Assembly: GCA_031378805.1 (NCBI GenBank)
Contig: JANNEO010000075.1
Location: 1-64,000 of the forward strand
DNA length: 64,000 nt
Origin: JADCCX01 sp031378805
GTDB lineage: Bacteria > Pseudomonadota > Alphaproteobacteria > Rhizobiales > Beijerinckiaceae
Reading direction: 5' to 3'
Below are positions 8,698 through 17,420 of the stretch, piece by piece (the stretch's first letter is position 1; every line of letters begins with the position of its first letter). The notes under the pieces are model-generated. The model was not told the DNA's origin. It did no database searches and worked only from the letters and a program-made list of their open reading frames with translations. Position numbers and translations under genes: made by a program.

Positions 8698-10056
8698 ATG
8701 GCAAAGGCGACACCTTTTCAATCCTGGGGTGGATTGAACGCGGGCGCTGCGCCGGTCGTGCGTCCCACCACGCGCGATACACTGGCGTTGCCGCAAGGGC
8801 CTTGGCTCGCTTTCGGCAACGGGCGCAGCTATGGCGACAGCTGTCTGCCTGCTCGTGATGGAACATTGATCGACATGCGGGGGCTCAGCAGCCTGCTGGG
8901 GTTTGATCCGGCAACAGGCGTGGTCAAGGCCGAAGCGGGACTGCTGCTTTCGGACTTGCTGTCACACATCATCCCTCATGGCTGGTTTCCAGCGGTCGTG
9001 CCTGGCACGCGGTTCATCACGCTGGGTGGCGCCATCGCCAACGATATCCATGGCAAGAACCACCACGTGATGGGAACTTTCGGTGAGCATGTGCTGTCGA
9101 TCGAACTGCTCCGTTCCGATGGCACCCATCTGACCTGTTCGCGCGAGCACAACGCCGCGCTGTTCCACGCGACGATCGGAGGGATGGGTCTCACAGGGCT
9201 GATCCTTTCGGCCACAATACAGCTCATGCGCACGCCATCACCAAACGTGATGCAGGAAACACTGGCGCTTGATGGCCTTGCAGATTTTTTCAGGCTCGCG
9301 CCACAATCAGACGTCAGCCATGCGTATTCCGTGGCGTGGATCGATAGCCTGGCCACAGGATCGCGGCTTGGACGGGGTGTGCTGCTACGCGCCAACCATC
9401 TGGAATCTGGCAAGTTCCCTCCACATCGCGGGAGACCGCTGCTGTCGGTGCCGTTCACGCCTCCCCTGCCGCTGATCAACCGCTGGAGTCTTGGAGCATT
9501 CAACCGGCTTTATCGCCATCGCGCCTTGTCCCGCGCGGGCAGCACGGCGGTGGATTTCACATCTTTTTTCTTCCCGCTCGATGCTGTCGGTCGCTGGAAC
9601 AGGCTTTACGGCCCCGGTGGTCTGCGCCAGCACCAAAGTGTAATTCCGCTTGCGGCTGCGGAGCGGACCTTCGCCGCGATGCTGGAGGAAACACACAGGG
9701 CACGGCAGGGATCGTTCCTGACAGTGCTCAAGATTTTCGCTGACAGACCCGCGGCAGGCCTGATGTCCTTCCCCAGGGCGGGTGCCACCTTGACGCTGGA
9801 CTTTCCCTCTCTTGGTGCGCGAACCGATGCCCTGCTCGACAGGCTTGATGCCCTGACAATCGATGCCGGTGGTCGGGTGAACCCCTACAAGGACGCACAC
9901 ATGAGCGCGGAAACCTTCGCCGCATCTTTCCCCGCGATGCAGGGGTTCCGCCACCACATGGATCCGATGGCACGCTCTCGCTTCGCGGATCGTGTTGGTC
10001 TTGTGGCCGAACAACAGGTCGCAGGTGACCGCCAGCGAAGGAAATCCGCGGCATGA
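8698..10056 (+). CDS. FAD-binding oxidoreductase, DprE1-like (decaprenylphosphoryl-ribose oxidase family)
   Basis: A 452-residue flavoenzyme of the PCMH/vanillyl-alcohol oxidase superfamily. The FAD-binding half shows FGNGRSYGDSCLP near 38-50 and GTRFITLGGAIANDIHGKNHH near 103-123. This second segment, with its HGKNHH end, is the characteristic DprE1 stretch. The C-terminal half ends with NPYKDAHMSAETFAASFP as in DprE1 relatives. In mycobacteria DprE1 oxidises the 2' hydroxyl of decaprenylphosphoryl ribose, the first half of epimerisation to the arabinose form. Directly downstream of the UbiA-type gene and overlapping the membrane-protein gene by 4 bp. No gene of the partner reductase DprE2 type is adjacent. 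Confidence 0.88.
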   Translation: MAKATPFQSWGGLNAGAAPVVRPTTRDTLALPQGPWLAFGNGRSYGDSCLPARDGTLIDMRGLSSLLGFDPATGVVKAEAGLLLSDLLSHIIPHGWFPAVVPGTRFITLGGAIANDIHGKNHHVMGTFGEHVLSIELLRSDGTHLTCSREHNAALFHATIGGMGLTGLILSATIQLMRTPSPNVMQETLALDGLADFFRLAPQSDVSHAYSVAWIDSLATGSRLGRGVLLRANHLESGKFPPHRGRPLLSVPFTPPLPLINRWSLGAFNRLYRHRALSRAGSTAVDFTSFFFPLDAVGRWNRLYGPGGLRQHQSVIPLAAAERTFAAMLEETHRARQGSFLTVLKIFADRPAAGLMSFPRAGATLTLDFPSLGARTDALLDRLDALTIDAGGRVNPYKDAHMSAETFAASFPAMQGFRHHMDPMARSRFADRVGLVAEQQVAGDRQRRKSAA

Positions 10057-11723
10057 GCGTCCTGCGCCATCCGTTCTCGCCACTGGTCTTGCTCTTGGGT
10101 GCGGTCCTCGTGCTGCTTGTGCTTCCGCTGCGCCTGCCGATCGGACCCAACTACTGGGATCTCTATACTTATGTGGATACAGCCTACCGGGTCAGCCGGG
10201 GACAGCTTCCGCATATCGATTTCTTCGTGCCGGTGGGATCGCTCGGTTACGCGTTGTACATTCTGGTCACCAAGGTTTTTCCCGCCGCGCACACGTTGCT
10301 GGCTGTTCACTACGCCATCTTGATCATCGCGTTGCCGCTGATGGCAGTGATCGTTCTGGACGCACAGAAGCGATCCCGCGCCGAGGCGCTGGCGCTGTCA
10401 ATTCCCTTCGCCATCTTCGCGCTTGTTCCGATCAACGGGCTGGAACTCTATCCTTCGCCCGGCTTCGATGGTTACGGCAATTACAACCGCCATGTAGCGC
10501 TTCTGCTCTACGTGCTGGCCGCCAATCTCCTGTTCGTCGAGAACAGGACGAAGGCGTCAGTGATCGCGGGGGCGCTTCTATCCGCGCTGTTCATGGTGAA
10601 GATCACAGGATTCGTGGTGGGGGTCTTGCTGGTGATCCACGCGCTGCTGGCAGGGCGGTTGGCGTTGCGGGCTTGCCTGGCTGCGGCGGCGGGCTTTGGG
10701 CTGATCTTCGCCGGAATCGAATGGCGCAATGGACTGATCTCGGCCTACATCGTCGACATCATCGAACTGATCAGAATGAACACCAGCGCACTTGTTCCGC
10801 GCATCCTCACGGTGCTGTCCGTCAAGTTTGACGTGGTCGCTGCCGCTGGAGCCTTGCTGCTGCTGCTGTTCTGGCGCGGACGCGACGCCTTTGGTGCAAA
10901 TCTGAACCAGGCATGGCGCGAAAAGAGCTTTCAGGCGCTGCGGAACATTCTCGATACACATTGGTTCTGGCTTCTTTCCCTGCTGCTCGCGGGCATCGTC
11001 TTCGAGACGCAAAACACAGGCAGCCATGAGTTCATCCTGATCTGGCCCGCGATCCTGCTGACGTTCCGAACCATGCCGACGCCATGGCAACATCGGGATG
11101 CGCTGGCGCTCCTGCTGATTGCCGCAACCGTTCTGCCCACCCCGATATCGGTGCTGCACCGGGCGATCCGCACGATTGCCTCTGCTCCGGGATACGAGCC
11201 CTTGCAGGCTCCGCTGCTTGGTCCGGTTGGCCGGGTGTCGGTGAAGCCGGACATCATGCGCCAGTCACGCGCGATGCTCTCGCATTATCCCGCCGCGCGT
11301 GCATCTTACGAGCGGTTCGCCAAGAGCGGCGTGCTGCCATCCTATATTCTGTTCTCCGAGATCGATTTCCAGGCAAGCTGGCTGGTCAGCGTGCAGCAGG
11401 CAGCAGAAGCCGTCCGCGCCTACGAGCAAGCCAACGATAAATTCTTCAAGCGCATCGTGACGCTCGATTTCGTGGACCCGCTGCCCGTTATCCTGCAGCG
11501 CTTGCCGCTGGCTGACATGTCGATTGGCAATGATCCGACGCGTACGCTGGCAAAGCTGGGGGCACACGTCATTTCAGAGATTGCCTCGGCCGATGCGATC
11601 CTGCTGCCTCTGTGCCCCGTGACGGAAGCGCGCAACGCCATCGCCCAGGCCTATGCACCCTCTCTCGCGGGACGCAGACTGGTGGCGCTGACGCCCTGCT
11701 TCAACATGCTGGTCAAGGATTGA
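10053..11723 (+). CDS. Polytopic membrane protein, GT-C glycosyltransferase-like
   Basis: A 556-residue protein with about ten hydrophobic spans. After the first span comes a periplasmic loop with acidic residues, YWDLYTYVDTAYR, followed by RGQLPHIDFFVPVGSLGY. This arrangement (Asp-rich first loop, then G-x-x-P-x-x-D-F-F) is characteristic of GT-C enzymes that use polyprenyl-phosphate sugars. The C-terminal third is soluble. It overlaps the DprE1-like gene by 4 bp (ATGA), so it belongs to the same operon and could transfer the sugar made by UbiA and DprE1 homologues. Family assignment is by pattern only; no specific Pfam family can be named. Confidence 0.75.
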   Translation: MSVLRHPFSPLVLLLGAVLVLLVLPLRLPIGPNYWDLYTYVDTAYRVSRGQLPHIDFFVPVGSLGYALYILVTKVFPAAHTLLAVHYAILIIALPLMAVIVLDAQKRSRAEALALSIPFAIFALVPINGLELYPSPGFDGYGNYNRHVALLLYVLAANLLFVENRTKASVIAGALLSALFMVKITGFVVGVLLVIHALLAGRLALRACLAAAAGFGLIFAGIEWRNGLISAYIVDIIELIRMNTSALVPRILTVLSVKFDVVAAAGALLLLLFWRGRDAFGANLNQAWREKSFQALRNILDTHWFWLLSLLLAGIVFETQNTGSHEFILIWPAILLTFRTMPTPWQHRDALALLLIAATVLPTPISVLHRAIRTIASAPGYEPLQAPLLGPVGRVSVKPDIMRQSRAMLSHYPAARASYERFAKSGVLPSYILFSEIDFQASWLVSVQQAAEAVRAYEQANDKFFKRIVTLDFVDPLPVILQRLPLADMSIGNDPTRTLAKLGAHVISEIASADAILLPLCPVTEARNAIAQAYAPSLAGRRLVALTPCFNMLVKD

Positions 11724-11737
11724 GCGGGAACTGACCC

Positions 11738-13168
11738 TTACCCTGCCATCTTGAGGGCGAGATAATCTTTGACGATGCCTGTGACGCCACGCGCCAGTAT
11801 GTCATCGAAGGCGCTGACGAAAGCGTCCACGTGTTCCCGCGTGATGGTCAACGGCGGCTCAAGGCGTATGACGTTGCGGTTGTACTCGGTGAACGCCACC
11901 AGCATCCCCTTCTGCGCCAGCATCAAGGCACCGAAAAAGCCGCAGAGTGACCCCTTCAGCTTGTCATCAAGCAAAGCCACCATCTGCTTCAGGCCAAATG
12001 GCAGGGCCTGGCTGATATCATTGAACTCGACACCGATCATCAGGCCCTGCCCGCGTGCTTCCTTCAGGAGCGCAGGGTATTTCGAGACCAGCCCCTTGAG
12101 GCGTGTGAGCAGGTATGTTCCCTGCGCGGCGGCGTTCTCGATCAGATTCTCGTCGTAGAGGATATTCAGGGCTTCAATCGAGGTGGCACAGCCCTCGCCG
12201 ATGCCGCCAAAGGTGGCGGGCGCATGGACGAGAGCGGTCTTGGGAACGCCATAAGCCTTCATGAAGACGCTACGGCGCGCAATCATGGCGGCCATCGCCG
12301 TCTTGGAGCCGCCAAGTGCCTTGGCGAGCGCCGTCACATCCGGCACGACGCCGTGATGCTCGAAGGCGAAGAACCGCCCTGAGCGTCCCATGCCGCACTG
12401 CACCTCGTCGGCGATCCACAGCACATTGTGCTTGTCGCACAGTGCCCGAAGACCTTGCCAGAAGGCAGTCGGTGCCTGATTGATGCCGCCCCCACCCTGG
12501 ATCGTCTCCAGCACGATGGTACCGATGGTCGGATCGCTTTCGAAGGCAAGGCGGACCGCTTCGAGGTCACCGAAGGGAACACGCCGGGTGTTCGTGGTGA
12601 CCTTGAATTGCTGGCGGTAAAGCGGACCATCGGTGATGGCGAGCGTGCCCTTGGTCTTTCCGTGGAAGGAATTCTCGGCATAGACGATGGTCGCGCGGTC
12701 TGGTCCTTGAGCCTGCTCGCAGATCTTGAGTGCGGCCTCCATGGCCTCTGATCCTGATGAGCCGAGAAACACCATGTCGAGATCGCCCGGTGCGATCTGT
12801 GCCAGATTGTGCGCAAGCACCGAGGCATACTGTGACATGAAGGCCATGCAGATATCCTGACGGCTTTCTTCCTCGAATTTCTTACGGGCCGCCACGATGC
12901 GGGGGTGGTTGTGGCCGAAGGCGACGGAACCGAAGCCACCGAAAAAGTCGAGTATCTTCCGCCCGTTCTGGTCGATGTAGTAAGGCCCTTCAGCCCGGTC
13001 GATCAGGACGCGGTCAAAGCCGAGCAGGCCCAGAAAGTGCAACTGACCCGGATTGAGATGATCCGCCCACAGCTTGCGCACCTCCTTGAGCGGAAGCGCC
13101 TTCGCCTCCTCCAGGGTCAGCAGCTTTGGGCGGTTGGGCAGGTGGTTGTGGTTGATTGCAGCTGACAT
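11738..13168 (-). CDS. Class III (omega) aminotransferase, PLP-dependent
   Basis: A 476-residue cytoplasmic enzyme. Class III motifs include LDFFGGFGSVAFGHNHPRI near 73-91, the phosphate-binding GSSGSEAMEAALK near 136-148, ADEVQCGMGRSG with Asp254 contacting the pyridine nitrogen, and LAKALGGSKTA with the Schiff-base Lys at about 283. The N-terminal 60 residues (EAKALPLKEVRKLWADHLNPG) are an extension seen in some aminotransferases associated with non-ribosomal or polysaccharide loci. It follows the SDR gene on the same strand, with a palindromic repeat between them, and converges on the GT-C-like gene with 14 bp between stops. Amino acceptor unknown. Confidence 0.88.
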   Translation of the reverse strand: MSAAINHNHLPNRPKLLTLEEAKALPLKEVRKLWADHLNPGQLHFLGLLGFDRVLIDRAEGPYYIDQNGRKILDFFGGFGSVAFGHNHPRIVAARKKFEEESRQDICMAFMSQYASVLAHNLAQIAPGDLDMVFLGSSGSEAMEAALKICEQAQGPDRATIVYAENSFHGKTKGTLAITDGPLYRQQFKVTTNTRRVPFGDLEAVRLAFESDPTIGTIVLETIQGGGGINQAPTAFWQGLRALCDKHNVLWIADEVQCGMGRSGRFFAFEHHGVVPDVTALAKALGGSKTAMAAMIARRSVFMKAYGVPKTALVHAPATFGGIGEGCATSIEALNILYDENLIENAAAQGTYLLTRLKGLVSKYPALLKEARGQGLMIGVEFNDISQALPFGLKQMVALLDDKLKGSLCGFFGALMLAQKGMLVAFTEYNRNVIRLEPPLTITREHVDAFVSAFDDILARGVTGIVKDYLALKMAG

Positions 13169-13185
13169 CGCTTCATCCTCTGAGA

Positions 13186-13267
13186 CCTCACCCTGTGCTT
13201 GTCGAAGGGTCGAGGTCGGTGGTCCTGGAGTCTGGCTTGATCATCCTTCGACAGGCTCAGGATGAGG
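13186..13267. repeat. Intergenic inverted repeat (palindromic element)
   Basis: Two arms of about 26 bp, 13186-13211 (starting CCTCACCCTGTGCTTGTCG) and 13242-13267 (starting CATCCTTCGACAGGCTCAG), are imperfect inverted copies of each other around a 30-bp centre. The consensus CCTCATCCTGAGCCTGTCG is a very common dispersed palindrome in alphaproteobacterial genomes. It sits between the aminotransferase and SDR genes, where it could form a stable RNA hairpin inside the operon transcript. Confidence 0.65.
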
Positions 13268-13278
13268 CCGGAGTGTCT

Positions 13279-14280
13279 TTACATCGCGGTCACGGTTGCG
13301 GTGTTTGTCGTGCCTTTGCTGGCGCGGTATTCGCGGTAGGCGGCCTTCAGCATGTCTTCGTCACGGTGTTTGGACTCCCAGCCCAGATCACGCCGCAGCG
13401 CCGAGGTGTCGAGAATGCAGGTCTCGTCAGCGATGAGATACTGCTCGGGGTCCATGATCGGCAGGTTGATCGCATCAAGCGCGGTCAGCGTCAGCTTCAC
13501 CAGCGGCGCGGGCGTCGGTACCAACACGGACCAGCTGCCTGCTTCCTTGATCAGATCGCCCAGCAATGTGCGGATCGATGGCGGGGTGTCAGACCCCAGA
13601 TTGTACTCGCGGTTGGGAAAACCACCGCGCCAGGCCGCCTGCGCCGCCGAAGCACAATCGAAGACGGAGATGAACTGGTAAGGGTTCCGGCCGCCGCCGA
13701 TCATCGGCACGGGCAAGCTGAGGTCGATGAGCTTGAACAGCTTGACCAAGATGCCCAGACGCCCGGGCCCGATGATCAGACGCGGACGAAAGATCGAGAT
13801 GTTGAAGCCCTTGGCCCGCCAGGCAGCGCACAGTTCCTCGGTTGCCAGCTTCGACTTGCCGTATTCGCCAAGCGGCTCCTTGCGGGCGCTTTCGGGCTTG
13901 GGAATATCATGGGTGTGGCCGTAGATCATGTCGGTCGTGAACTGTACGAGATGGCGCGCACCCGTCACGTCCATGCGGTCCAGCAGGTTGGCCACACCGT
14001 GATGGTTGACGGGCCAGAAGAACGCGTGGCGCTCGGCCCGGGTCACGATGGGTGACAGCATCTTCGCCGCCATGTTGTAGACCGCATCCCCGGGCTGAAA
14101 GTCCAGCGCGTCCAGCGTTGCACGCTTGCGGATGTCGATGGAAACGAAGCTCAGGTTGGGATGCGGCTTCAGATGCAGCTTCTGGATATCGGCCGCCACG
14201 ACGCGCTCGCCTATGGCCAGCAGGTCAGCTGCGAGCTGCCGCCCCACGAAACCATCACCACCTATGATGAAATGACGCAT
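13279..14280 (-). CDS. NAD-dependent epimerase/dehydratase, extended SDR family
   Basis: 333 residues. The N-terminal Rossmann glycine motif IIGGDGFVG occupies 5-13 and the catalytic Tyr-Lys pair is YGKSK at 140-144, with Thr-Asp (FTTDMIYG) before it. The middle motif RPRLIIGPGR is typical for nucleotide-sugar or sterol-type extended SDRs. It probably acts on a nucleotide-linked or lipid-linked sugar in the cytoplasm. Located 9 bp upstream of it is the end of the small flippase-like gene and downstream is the aminotransferase, all on one strand. It is not a classical DprE2-type short SDR, so it is not a clear replacement for the missing reductase. Confidence 0.85.
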   Translation of the reverse strand: MRHFIIGGDGFVGRQLAADLLAIGERVVAADIQKLHLKPHPNLSFVSIDIRKRATLDALDFQPGDAVYNMAAKMLSPIVTRAERHAFFWPVNHHGVANLLDRMDVTGARHLVQFTTDMIYGHTHDIPKPESARKEPLGEYGKSKLATEELCAAWRAKGFNISIFRPRLIIGPGRLGILVKLFKLIDLSLPVPMIGGGRNPYQFISVFDCASAAQAAWRGGFPNREYNLGSDTPPSIRTLLGDLIKEAGSWSVLVPTPAPLVKLTLTALDAINLPIMDPEQYLIADETCILDTSALRRDLGWESKHRDEDMLKAAYREYRASKGTTNTATVTAM

Positions 14281-14289
14281 GTCGAACCC

Positions 14290-14700
14290 TCAGCTCAAGG
14301 AAATGAAAACGGTGCCCGCCATGATCAGCGCGATGCCAGCGATGCGGGCAGCACCCACATCCTCGCCAAAAACGAAGAAGGCGTAGGCTGCAACAACGAC
14401 ATAGGCCAGGCTGAGAAACGGATAGGCAAAGGACAGCTGCACGCGGCTGAGCACGATCAGGTGCGATGCCATGCTGACCACGAAAAGACACAGCCCGGCG
14501 AAGACCCAGGGGCTGAACACCACAGACAACGCCGTGCCGACAACGCTTGAAGCACCCCCTGCAGCGACTCCTGCCGCTCCCCCTGCCCCCGCTGAAAGCG
14601 TGCCGAAGGACAGCATTCCCTTCTTCAGCATGATCTGCGCCGCCGCGTTGGTGAGCACGGTGAACAGGATCAGCGCGATGGAAAGCGTCTTGGGTGTCAT
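14290..14700 (-). CDS. Small EamA/SMR-like membrane transporter (ArnE/ArnF-like)
   Basis: 136 residues with four membrane spans: TLSIALILFTVLTNAAAQIMLKKG, a central glycine/alanine-rich loop (SAGAGGAAGVAAGG), WVFAGLCLFVVSMASHLIVLS, FAYPFLSLAYVVVAAYAFF and IAGIALIMAGTVFIS. The AAAQIMLKKG start and PFLSLAYV segment are like the ArnE/ArnF flippase subunits for aminoarabinose-phospho-undecaprenol. The start at the MTPKTLS codon is chosen because residues upstream in the frame are not hydrophobic or conserved in character. First gene of the flippase/SDR/aminotransferase unit, consistent with movement of a lipid-linked amino sugar across the inner membrane. Confidence 0.75.
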   Translation of the reverse strand: MTPKTLSIALILFTVLTNAAAQIMLKKGMLSFGTLSAGAGGAAGVAAGGASSVVGTALSVVFSPWVFAGLCLFVVSMASHLIVLSRVQLSFAYPFLSLAYVVVAAYAFFVFGEDVGAARIAGIALIMAGTVFISLS

Positions 14701-14957
14701 GATGCCGCCGTTGGTTTTCGAAGAGACATGCGCTTTGGCCTCGCACATGCCTGACTTCCAGATGAGAGATACAGGGTTGCGGGAGGCTCGACAAACGGCT
14801 CTTGCCGGTAGGCTTACCGGACAAGGTGAACGCCTCTCGCTTTGGCGCCTCGCCTTGCCATCCGCCACGCGCATCACGCCATGCGGTGGGCTTATCGTGT
14901 TTTGCTTGTAGGCCTGGCGCCTTTGGCAGATGCTGCACTGAACAGGAGTGTGCTGCC

Positions 14958-15899
14958 ATGATGAATCGCCGATTTTTTCTGATGGCTGCGGGCGCAGCCA
15001 CGAGCCTGCGCCCCGCGCTTGCGCAGCAAGCCCCGATACTCGAATTCCTGACAGCCGGTCCCGGCAGTGGGTTCCTGCCCTACGGCGAAGGCATCGCCAA
15101 TGTGGTGAACTCCACCGGCCTGCTGCGGCTTGATGTGGTCCAGACCAAGGGGTCGATCGAGAATATTGGCGGAGTGGAAGCTGCCGCCAACCGTATCGGT
15201 ACGGCGTTCATCGGATCGGCATACGAGGCGATCAACGGCATCGGTCCTTTCGCTGGGCGCAAGCATGGCGCGATCCGTGCGATTGCGCCGATGTACGAGA
15301 CATCGTTCCAGGTTGCCGCGAAGGCCAGCAAGGGCATCGCCAAGGTGGCCGATCTTGAGGGCAAGAAGGTGGGCGTCGGGCCAGCAGGCGGACCTGCGGA
15401 AGCCTTCTTCAAGGGCCTTGCGGAGGTAACGGGCCTCAAAGTGACCATTGTGAACGGCACCTCGGCGGAGCTTGAGGCGGCCTATCTGTCGGATGCCATC
15501 GACGCCTTCTGGCAAGGCGCCAGCATTCCGATCCCCGCGCTCGTCAGGGTGGTGAACGCGGCTGAGTCAGTCGTGTTTGGCCTCACCGGGGCTGAAATCG
15601 AGGCAATGCTGCGGCGCTTCCCCTATCTTGCCATGGGCGACGTCGAGGCGAATGCCTACAAGGGGCAGACGCAGCCTCTGCGCTCCGTCGCGGCGTGGAA
15701 TGTCATCATCGCCCATGCCGATCTGCCTGAGCAGACAGCGTATGTGCTGGCACGCGAGATTCTTGGTTCGGACAGTGTCGTTTCCGCCACCAAGGGCGTG
15801 GGCGTGGGTACAACGCTGTCGAATGCGCCGAAGAACCGCGTCGTTCCCTGGCATCCCGGTGCCGCGCGCTTCCTGCGTGAGAAGGGCATTGCCGTCTGA
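14958..15899 (+). CDS. TAXI-family TRAP solute-binding protein (orphan)
   Basis: About 313 residues with an export signal (MNRRFFLMAAGAATSLRPALAQ). The start is supported by AGGAG nine bases upstream. Family features include the TAGPGSGFLPYGEGIANVVN opening, SAYEAINGIGPF and the KVGVGPAGGPAEAFFKGLAEVTGL segment matching the glycine-rich part of TAXI proteins. These bind small organic anions or amino acids for TRAP transporters. No DctQ/DctM-type permease is next to it; the next gene is a sugar-kinase-like ATPase 40 bp downstream. It must use a distant permease or act as a receptor. Confidence 0.82.
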   Translation: MMNRRFFLMAAGAATSLRPALAQQAPILEFLTAGPGSGFLPYGEGIANVVNSTGLLRLDVVQTKGSIENIGGVEAAANRIGTAFIGSAYEAINGIGPFAGRKHGAIRAIAPMYETSFQVAAKASKGIAKVADLEGKKVGVGPAGGPAEAFFKGLAEVTGLKVTIVNGTSAELEAAYLSDAIDAFWQGASIPIPALVRVVNAAESVVFGLTGAEIEAMLRRFPYLAMGDVEANAYKGQTQPLRSVAAWNVIIAHADLPEQTAYVLAREILGSDSVVSATKGVGVGTTLSNAPKNRVVPWHPGAARFLREKGIAV

Positions 15900-15939
15900 T
15901 CTGTGACCCGGCACAACATCGCCTGGGGGAGGATGGTCC

Positions 15940-16848
15940 TTGGCGCAGTATCTGGGCATTGACGCGGGCGGCAGTGCCACGCGGTGGAGCCTCGTCCGCA
16001 GCGATGGCAGCCGGGAGGCTTCAGGAGCCGTCAACGGCTTTTCCGGTCATCTCTTCCGCCCGCAGATGCAGGCTCAGGCCAAAGCCGCCATCGAGGCCAT
16101 CTTCACGCTGTCCGGCCCTGTCGATGCCATCGTGGCGGGTGTCACCGGGCTTTCGCGCCACGCGTCCGAAGCACGCCTCGTGCAGGATTGGCTCGCGTCG
16201 GCCTTCGGCGCATCACGCATCGCCGTGACGAGCGACATCGAGCTGGCTTGCAGAGCGCTCTTCCCGCCTGGCGAGGGCATCGTCGTGTATGCCGGCACAG
16301 GCTCCATTGCCGCCCATCTGACAGAGGATGGCACACTGCTGACGGCAGGAGGAAAAGGCGTGCTGATCGACGACGCGGGTGGCGGCTACTGGATCGCAGT
16401 CACGGCATTGCGGCGGATTCTGCGCGCAGAGGACAGCAAGGCTGGCAGCGGCTGGTCTTCGCGGCTTGGGCAGGAGATGGCGCAGGCGCTGGGCGGACTG
16501 GATTGGCCTACCGTGCGGCAAGCCTTCTATGGCCTTGACCGTGGTGACATCGGGATGTTGGCCCTTCCCGTCGCCGCTGCCGCGGCTGTCAATGACCCCG
16601 TGGCACTGGCCGTGCTGGCGGAAGCTGGGCGCGAGCTTGCCTTGCTGGCCACGATGCTGGAGGGGCGCGTCGGGAAGAAGCGAATCGGCCTTGCAGGACG
16701 CGCCTCGACGCTGCACCCCGTGGTGCTTGCATCCATGCGCGAAGCCCTTCCGCACAGCGCATTGGCACTTGCCAATTCCGATTTTGCCACCGCTGCCGCT
16801 GTACTTGCAGCCAGGGGTTCAATTTTCGCGGGGCTGTCCAGCGCTTGA
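15940..16848 (+). CDS. BadF/BadG/BcrA/BcrD-type ATPase, N-acetylglucosamine kinase-like
   Basis: 302 residues of the ASKHA fold. Phosphate 1 motif is LGIDAGGSATRWSLV near 5-19; the phosphate 2 region is VYAGTGSIAAHL near 110-121; GGKGVLIDDAGGGYWIAVTAL is the conserved NagK-type segment. A TTG start is chosen: a GGGGAGG ribosome-binding site lies seven bases upstream and an ATG at 15933 is out of frame. Expected to phosphorylate an amino sugar or similar compound in the cytoplasm. Its position behind the TAXI binding protein suggests that uptake and phosphorylation of the same solute are linked, though TAXI proteins are not usual sugar binders. Confidence 0.82.
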   Translation: MAQYLGIDAGGSATRWSLVRSDGSREASGAVNGFSGHLFRPQMQAQAKAAIEAIFTLSGPVDAIVAGVTGLSRHASEARLVQDWLASAFGASRIAVTSDIELACRALFPPGEGIVVYAGTGSIAAHLTEDGTLLTAGGKGVLIDDAGGGYWIAVTALRRILRAEDSKAGSGWSSRLGQEMAQALGGLDWPTVRQAFYGLDRGDIGMLALPVAAAAAVNDPVALAVLAEAGRELALLATMLEGRVGKKRIGLAGRASTLHPVVLASMREALPHSALALANSDFATAAAVLAARGSIFAGLSSA

Positions 16849-16949
16849 GTGATTGATTTCACCCGCATATTGGCTTATGTGGCAGCGTCGTTGATTGATA
16901 AACATCGACAATTTTTTTCAATGCACAATCGCCACTACAGGGATCTGAC

Positions 16950-17336
16950 TTGCCGAAGTTCAGCTACAACAATTATTCCGACCGCGTGACCACTGCGGCC
17001 GAAGCCCGCAAAGCCCTCCTCGAAAAATTCAAGAATCGCCCGACAGTGGACGACCCTGACGTGGTTGCCCGCAAGGCTGAACGCTCCGCGGTTCTTCGGG
17101 CACGAGAAGAGCGAGAATCTGCCAAAGCTGCTGCCAAAGCCGCCGAGGATGCCATCAAGGCCAAACTCAAGGCGGAGCGCGATGCCCAGGAAGCTGCGGA
17201 ACGCGCGGCGCGCGAGGCCCAGATCGAGGCAGAACGCGCGGCACGCGAAGCAGCCCGCGCCAATCTCGTGACCCGCGCCATCATGGATCAGATGGACTGG
17301 AAAGCGCAGCGTCTGGCTGCTCGCAAGAAGCGCTGA
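16950..17336 (+). CDS. DUF6481 family protein, highly charged coiled coil
   Basis: 128 residues with the conserved N-terminus FSYNNYSDRVTTAAEARKALLEKFKNRP, followed by about 70 residues of alanine, glutamate, arginine and lysine heptads predicted to form a long helix or coiled coil, and a basic C-terminus (AARKKR). It starts at TTG 16950, with AGGGA six bases upstream. Function is not known; such proteins are common in alphaproteobacteria and often near cold-shock genes, but none is seen here. A strong terminator follows directly, so it is probably a single-gene transcript. Confidence 0.8.
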   Translation: MPKFSYNNYSDRVTTAAEARKALLEKFKNRPTVDDPDVVARKAERSAVLRAREERESAKAAAKAAEDAIKAKLKAERDAQEAAERAAREAQIEAERAAREAARANLVTRAIMDQMDWKAQRLAARKKR

Positions 17337-17358
17337 TACTTTTCCGGTTTCAGCAGTC

Positions 17359-17383
17359 AAAGCCGCCTTTGGGCGGCTTTTTT
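17359..17383 (+). terminator. Rho-independent terminator after the DUF6481 gene
   Basis: Stem AAGCCGCC with GGCGGCTT around a short TTTG loop, followed by a run of T residues (CTTTTTTAT). It lies 23 bp after the DUF6481 stop codon in the correct orientation. Confidence 0.85.
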
Positions 17384-17420
17384 ATGGGCTATTGACCAGG
17401 AGTTCCATTCAAAACAACAA

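Noticed and set aside
13279..14280. SDR as the missing DprE2 partner
   Set aside because: It has extended-SDR motifs (GxxGxxG at 7-13, YGKSK, RPRLIIGPGR) and sits in a convergent operon, unlike the classical short-chain DprE2.
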